Source: Pseudomonas graminis (GTDB taxonomy: Bacteria > Pseudomonadota > Gammaproteobacteria > Pseudomonadales > Pseudomonadaceae). Taken from it: DNA of 64,000 nt. Of the stretch, positions 61,459 through 64,000 are shown piece after piece; the first letter of the stretch is position 1; each line of letters opens with the position of its first letter. A program made the translations under genes and the position numbers. The stretch lies in the NCBI RefSeq assembly GCF_002093745.1, contig NZ_MTSB01000009.1, positions 62,001-126,000 on the forward strand, in the 5' to 3' direction. Below the pieces are notes generated by a model, which was not told where the DNA came from, ran no database searches, and saw nothing but the letters and a program-made list of their open reading frames with translations.

Positions 61459-63780
61459 TCAATGCGCCTTCGCAATCCCGAACTGGTCCAGCACCGGGTC
61501 GACGTTATGATCAAACGCTTTTTGCGCCTTGTGTTTCTTGACCGCTTCGACGATGGCGGAGATGCCGAAACCCAGCGCCATTGCACCGTCGATGGCCCAG
61601 CCGATGATGGGCACTGCAGCGCCCAGCGCTGCACCCGCCGCGAGGCCGGTGGCTTCGCCGGCGACCATGCCGATGGCGCGGCCTGCGATCTGGCCGGCCA
61701 TGCGCCCCAGACCGGCTGATGCTTCGCGGCCCATCATTTTCGCACCTGCGTCGATACCGCCCTTGACCGCTTCGGCCCCCATTTTGGTGCTGTCGTAAAG
61801 GGTCTGAGCTGCGCCGAGCTTGTTGCCTTGGGCAAGCATGTCGGAGACCGACGCGAACCCCATCACCGACTGAAGCGCACGCGGCCCCATTTCGGCCGCC
61901 ACCTGGCTCACTATCGAGGGGCCTTGGTTGTCTTCATTTTTGCCTTCGAGCAGCTTGCGACCCTTCTTTGAATCCTGCAGTTGGGTCACGGTGGCGTTCA
62001 GGTAGTCGCCTTGCTGGCTCTGGGTGAAGTCGCTGGGCAAGACGCTGTCGTAAATGGCCTTTTGATCGTCAGCCGTTTGCAGGGATTCACCGGCATCGGC
62101 TTTTTTCTGGCCAAGCAGTTGTTTCAGTGCGCCCCCTTCGCTGAAGTTGCGAACGTAGGAATCTGCGATTTTCGATTGCAGCTCGGGACGATTGCCGATG
62201 ACCTGATCAGCAGTCGGCACCTCGGCATCGGGAAACAGGTCTTTCTGCAATTGCAACTGAGCGGACAGCCCGCTGATGGCACCGCTGTAATCGGCATTCG
62301 GCTTTTTGTCGCTGACCGCCTTGTCAGCGGTGTCCATGTCGTCACTCAGCGCCTGACCGCTGTTGACATGCTTTGTCTGCTTGACCACCGCTTTGCGCAG
62401 CTCGGCGTCACTGCGCACCAGTGAACGTTCCTGTTCGGGAACACTGTTGTTCAGGAATCCCTGTACATCGGTGTCGGCCTGCAACTGAGCGATTTTCTGG
62501 TTCAACTGCCGTTCTGTTTCTTCGGTGTCGCGCAAGCTGCGTCCAGCGATGACGCTTTGCTGAACCTGTTGCAACTTGATCATGACCGCCGCTTTTTGAG
62601 CGCCGCTGTACGCTTCTGGATGGTCAAAAACATCTTTGTCCAGCTTGCTGGTGTCGATGCCCGCGACCGAGTTCAGGGTCGCTGCGTCGCTCAGCATGCT
62701 GGCAAACTGACCTCCATTGGTGGGCGCCTGATTCTTGATCCAGCTGTTCACGTTGTCTTTATCGAACAATTGATCCGGGCTGTGTTTCGCCTTGTCGCGT
62801 CCGCTGAGCCCTGCCTCGTCAAGCTGCCCCAGAAAACCAGGTTGCGCCCAGGTGTTACAGGCTTGTTTAAGGACCCCGGACAGCCCGGGGTTGCCCTGCG
62901 CGAGGCCATTCAGGTCGCCAGCACCGACATTGCCATCCACCTCGGCCTGGTCCTGTGCGCCCAATGCTTTTTTGGGATCAGCTGCGGTAGCCAGCGGCAT
63001 GTTGGCCTGCATCAAGGCCGCACTGCGGACCATTTCCAGTGACTGCGGGTCGGCATTGGGGTTGGCGGCCCTGTAGTCGGAAACACTTTTATCAGCGTCG
63101 TCTGCCGCCTCCTCCATGTACTTGGCAAACGATTTAAGGTCCTTGTTGGTGATCTTGCCATCGGCATGACCGCCGCTGTCCCCAACGTCCACTGCGGTTT
63201 TCAACGCCGGGTTGGCATTGATGAATTCCATTGCCTTGGCCGCGTTGGGGCCGTCTTCACGGGCCATCCAGGCGGCTGCAATCGGGCGGTTGAGTTCTTT
63301 CTCCGCTTGCAGGCGCTGGTCAGGCGGTAAATGCGCAACCATCGGTTCCCAGCGTTTCAGGGCTTCGGGTGACGAGTATTCGGAGTCGTCCAGAAACGCC
63401 GCGTCAGCCGCCTTTGGCGCGTTGGCAGGGTCGGATGCGTCAGGGCTTGCCGCGGCAGCAACCGGTGCGGCCGGGGCCGTGGGTGAAACCTGTGCAGGAA
63501 CGTCACTGTTTGACGGGGGCTGCGCTGTGGAGTCTATCGGCGCGGAATTGGCGGGCGTACCGCCGTTGCCCTTGAGCAACAGGGCCAGAATTGACGATGC
63601 CGCCTGCTCGGTCCCGGTGGGCGCGCCTGGCGAATTTTCAGACGCCTGACCGAACTGCACGCCGGTCTGGACGCTGCCGTTTGAGGTGAGCAAGGCTTTG
63701 GCCAGAGGCGACTCACCAGACAGTTCGCCAGAGGTGGGTTGATTCACAATACCGCTGAAGGGAGAACCGGAAATACGCAT
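61459..63780 (-). CDS. hrpK: HrpK-type type III translocator/helper protein
   Basis: 773 residues, cysteine-poor and Gln/Asp/Ala-rich, beginning MRISGSPFSGIVNQPTSGEL. Two EF-hand-like stretches occur (DVGDSGGHADGKITNKDLKSF and DGNVGAGDLNGLAQ). A C-terminal glycine/alanine-rich hydrophobic region (RAIGMVAGEATGLAAGAALGAAVPIIGWAIDGAMALGFG) is suited to membrane insertion. HrpK1 acts with harpins as a translocator for Hrp effectors. A perfect hrp box lies 34-61 bp upstream and hrpL follows beyond. Confidence 0.88.
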   Translation of the reverse strand: MRISGSPFSGIVNQPTSGELSGESPLAKALLTSNGSVQTGVQFGQASENSPGAPTGTEQAASSILALLLKGNGGTPANSAPIDSTAQPPSNSDVPAQVSPTAPAAPVAAAASPDASDPANAPKAADAAFLDDSEYSSPEALKRWEPMVAHLPPDQRLQAEKELNRPIAAAWMAREDGPNAAKAMEFINANPALKTAVDVGDSGGHADGKITNKDLKSFAKYMEEAADDADKSVSDYRAANPNADPQSLEMVRSAALMQANMPLATAADPKKALGAQDQAEVDGNVGAGDLNGLAQGNPGLSGVLKQACNTWAQPGFLGQLDEAGLSGRDKAKHSPDQLFDKDNVNSWIKNQAPTNGGQFASMLSDAATLNSVAGIDTSKLDKDVFDHPEAYSGAQKAAVMIKLQQVQQSVIAGRSLRDTEETERQLNQKIAQLQADTDVQGFLNNSVPEQERSLVRSDAELRKAVVKQTKHVNSGQALSDDMDTADKAVSDKKPNADYSGAISGLSAQLQLQKDLFPDAEVPTADQVIGNRPELQSKIADSYVRNFSEGGALKQLLGQKKADAGESLQTADDQKAIYDSVLPSDFTQSQQGDYLNATVTQLQDSKKGRKLLEGKNEDNQGPSIVSQVAAEMGPRALQSVMGFASVSDMLAQGNKLGAAQTLYDSTKMGAEAVKGGIDAGAKMMGREASAGLGRMAGQIAGRAIGMVAGEATGLAAGAALGAAVPIIGWAIDGAMALGFGISAIVEAVKKHKAQKAFDHNVDPVLDQFGIAKAH

Positions 63781-63785
63781 GGTAA

Positions 63786-63813
63786 GTTGCCATCCGATAG
63801 TGGGGATGGCAAC
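63786..63813 (-). promoter_or_regulatory. 10-bp hairpin in the hrpK leader
   Basis: Perfect inverted repeat GTTGCCATCC/GGATGGCAAC with an 8-nt loop, between the hrp box and the ATG (5 nt gap). It would fold at the extreme 5' end of the mRNA and include the GGATGG ribosome-binding region. Confidence 0.65.
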
Positions 63814-63841
63814 TGTGTGGCCGGGGGAGCAAGTTGGTTCC
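63814..63841 (-). promoter_or_regulatory. hrp box (HrpL-dependent promoter) of hrpK
   Basis: Minus strand GGAACC (63836-63841), 15-nt spacer, CCACACA (63814-63820): exact match to the HrpL consensus GGAACC-N15/16-CCACNNA. Confidence 0.93.
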
Positions 63842-63865
63842 AGAGAACGTTTTCAAAACCGGCAT

Positions 63866-64000
63866 TCAGGCAAACGGGTCGATCTGTTGCTTCAACTGAA
63901 CCCGCGCCCGTGACAGCCGCGAACGCACGGTGCCGATCGGAACGCCAAGCGTGTTCGCGGTCTCCTGATAATTGCCGTCCATCTCCAGTGACACTTCGAG
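63866..64000 (-). CDS. hrpL: ECF sigma factor HrpL, 3' end only
   Basis: The last 44 codons of an ECF sigma factor run in from the right edge: LEVSLEMDGNYQETANTLGVPIGTVRSRLSRARVQLKQQ. This is the sigma region-4 helix-turn-helix that reads the -35 (GGAACC) element. Position upstream of hrpK, and the perfect hrp box between them, identify HrpL, the regulon's master sigma factor. Confidence 0.88.
   Translation of the reverse strand, partial: LEVSLEMDGNYQETANTLGVPIGTVRSRLSRARVQLKQQIDPFA

Overview
The window is a Pseudomonas chromosome segment, most likely from the Pseudomonas syringae group. The reasons are the Pseudomonas-type isc-cysE-trmJ and secFD-yajC-tgt-queA blocks, and above all the tRNA-Leu/queA/tgt border that in P. 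syringae abuts the exchangeable effector locus of the Hrp pathogenicity island. hopB1-, hrpK- and hrpL-like genes occupy the right end.

Layout. 1-15.6 kb is host core: rlmN (partial), ndk, the complete iscRSUA-hscBA-fdx-iscX operon under two abutting IscR-type boxes, cysE, trmJ, suhB, a glycine-zipper protein, and yajC-secD-secF with queA-tgt. At 15,624-15,708 is tRNA-Leu(CAA). From 15,695 to 59,445 lies a ~43.7-kb prophage integrated in the 3' end of that tRNA. It is bounded by a 17-bp direct repeat, and the integrase gene sits at the right end. 59.4-64 kb is the displaced effector locus: hopB1-like effector, hrpK with a perfect hrp box, and the 3' end of hrpL.

The prophage is a chimera of a lambda-type head (Nu1/A terminase, W, B portal, C protease, D, E capsid, Z-like) and a P2-type contractile tail (V, W, J, I, H, fibre chaperone, FI, FII, E/E', T, U, X, D). 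Lysis genes are split: holin and Rz/Rz1 lie upstream of the terminase, and a GH19 endolysin lies beyond the tail. The switch region (cro-like, cI, CII-like, TraR-like, primase-helicase, rightward early operon) has two promoters that share an AGTNNNACT operator overlapping the -10 box. It also carries a repeated leader element, CCTCTCACCACA, three copies of which can be drawn in hairpin loops.

Cargo genes occupy at least three places. (i) Next to attL: an orphan type VI secretion hcp, a lysozyme-fold effector and a membrane immunity candidate. (ii) Between the holin and the late regulator: a nuclease-methylase fusion plus a specificity subunit. The methylase stops just after a T TTT TTT run in whose -1 frame the specificity gene is open, and the module is bracketed by inverted arrays of 22-23-bp repeats. 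(iii) Between the excisionase-like gene and the integrase: a NdpA/YejK-like gene overlapping a membrane-protein gene, a plausible undescribed defence or conversion pair. All function calls come from reading the sequence and remembered family motifs; no database search was run.
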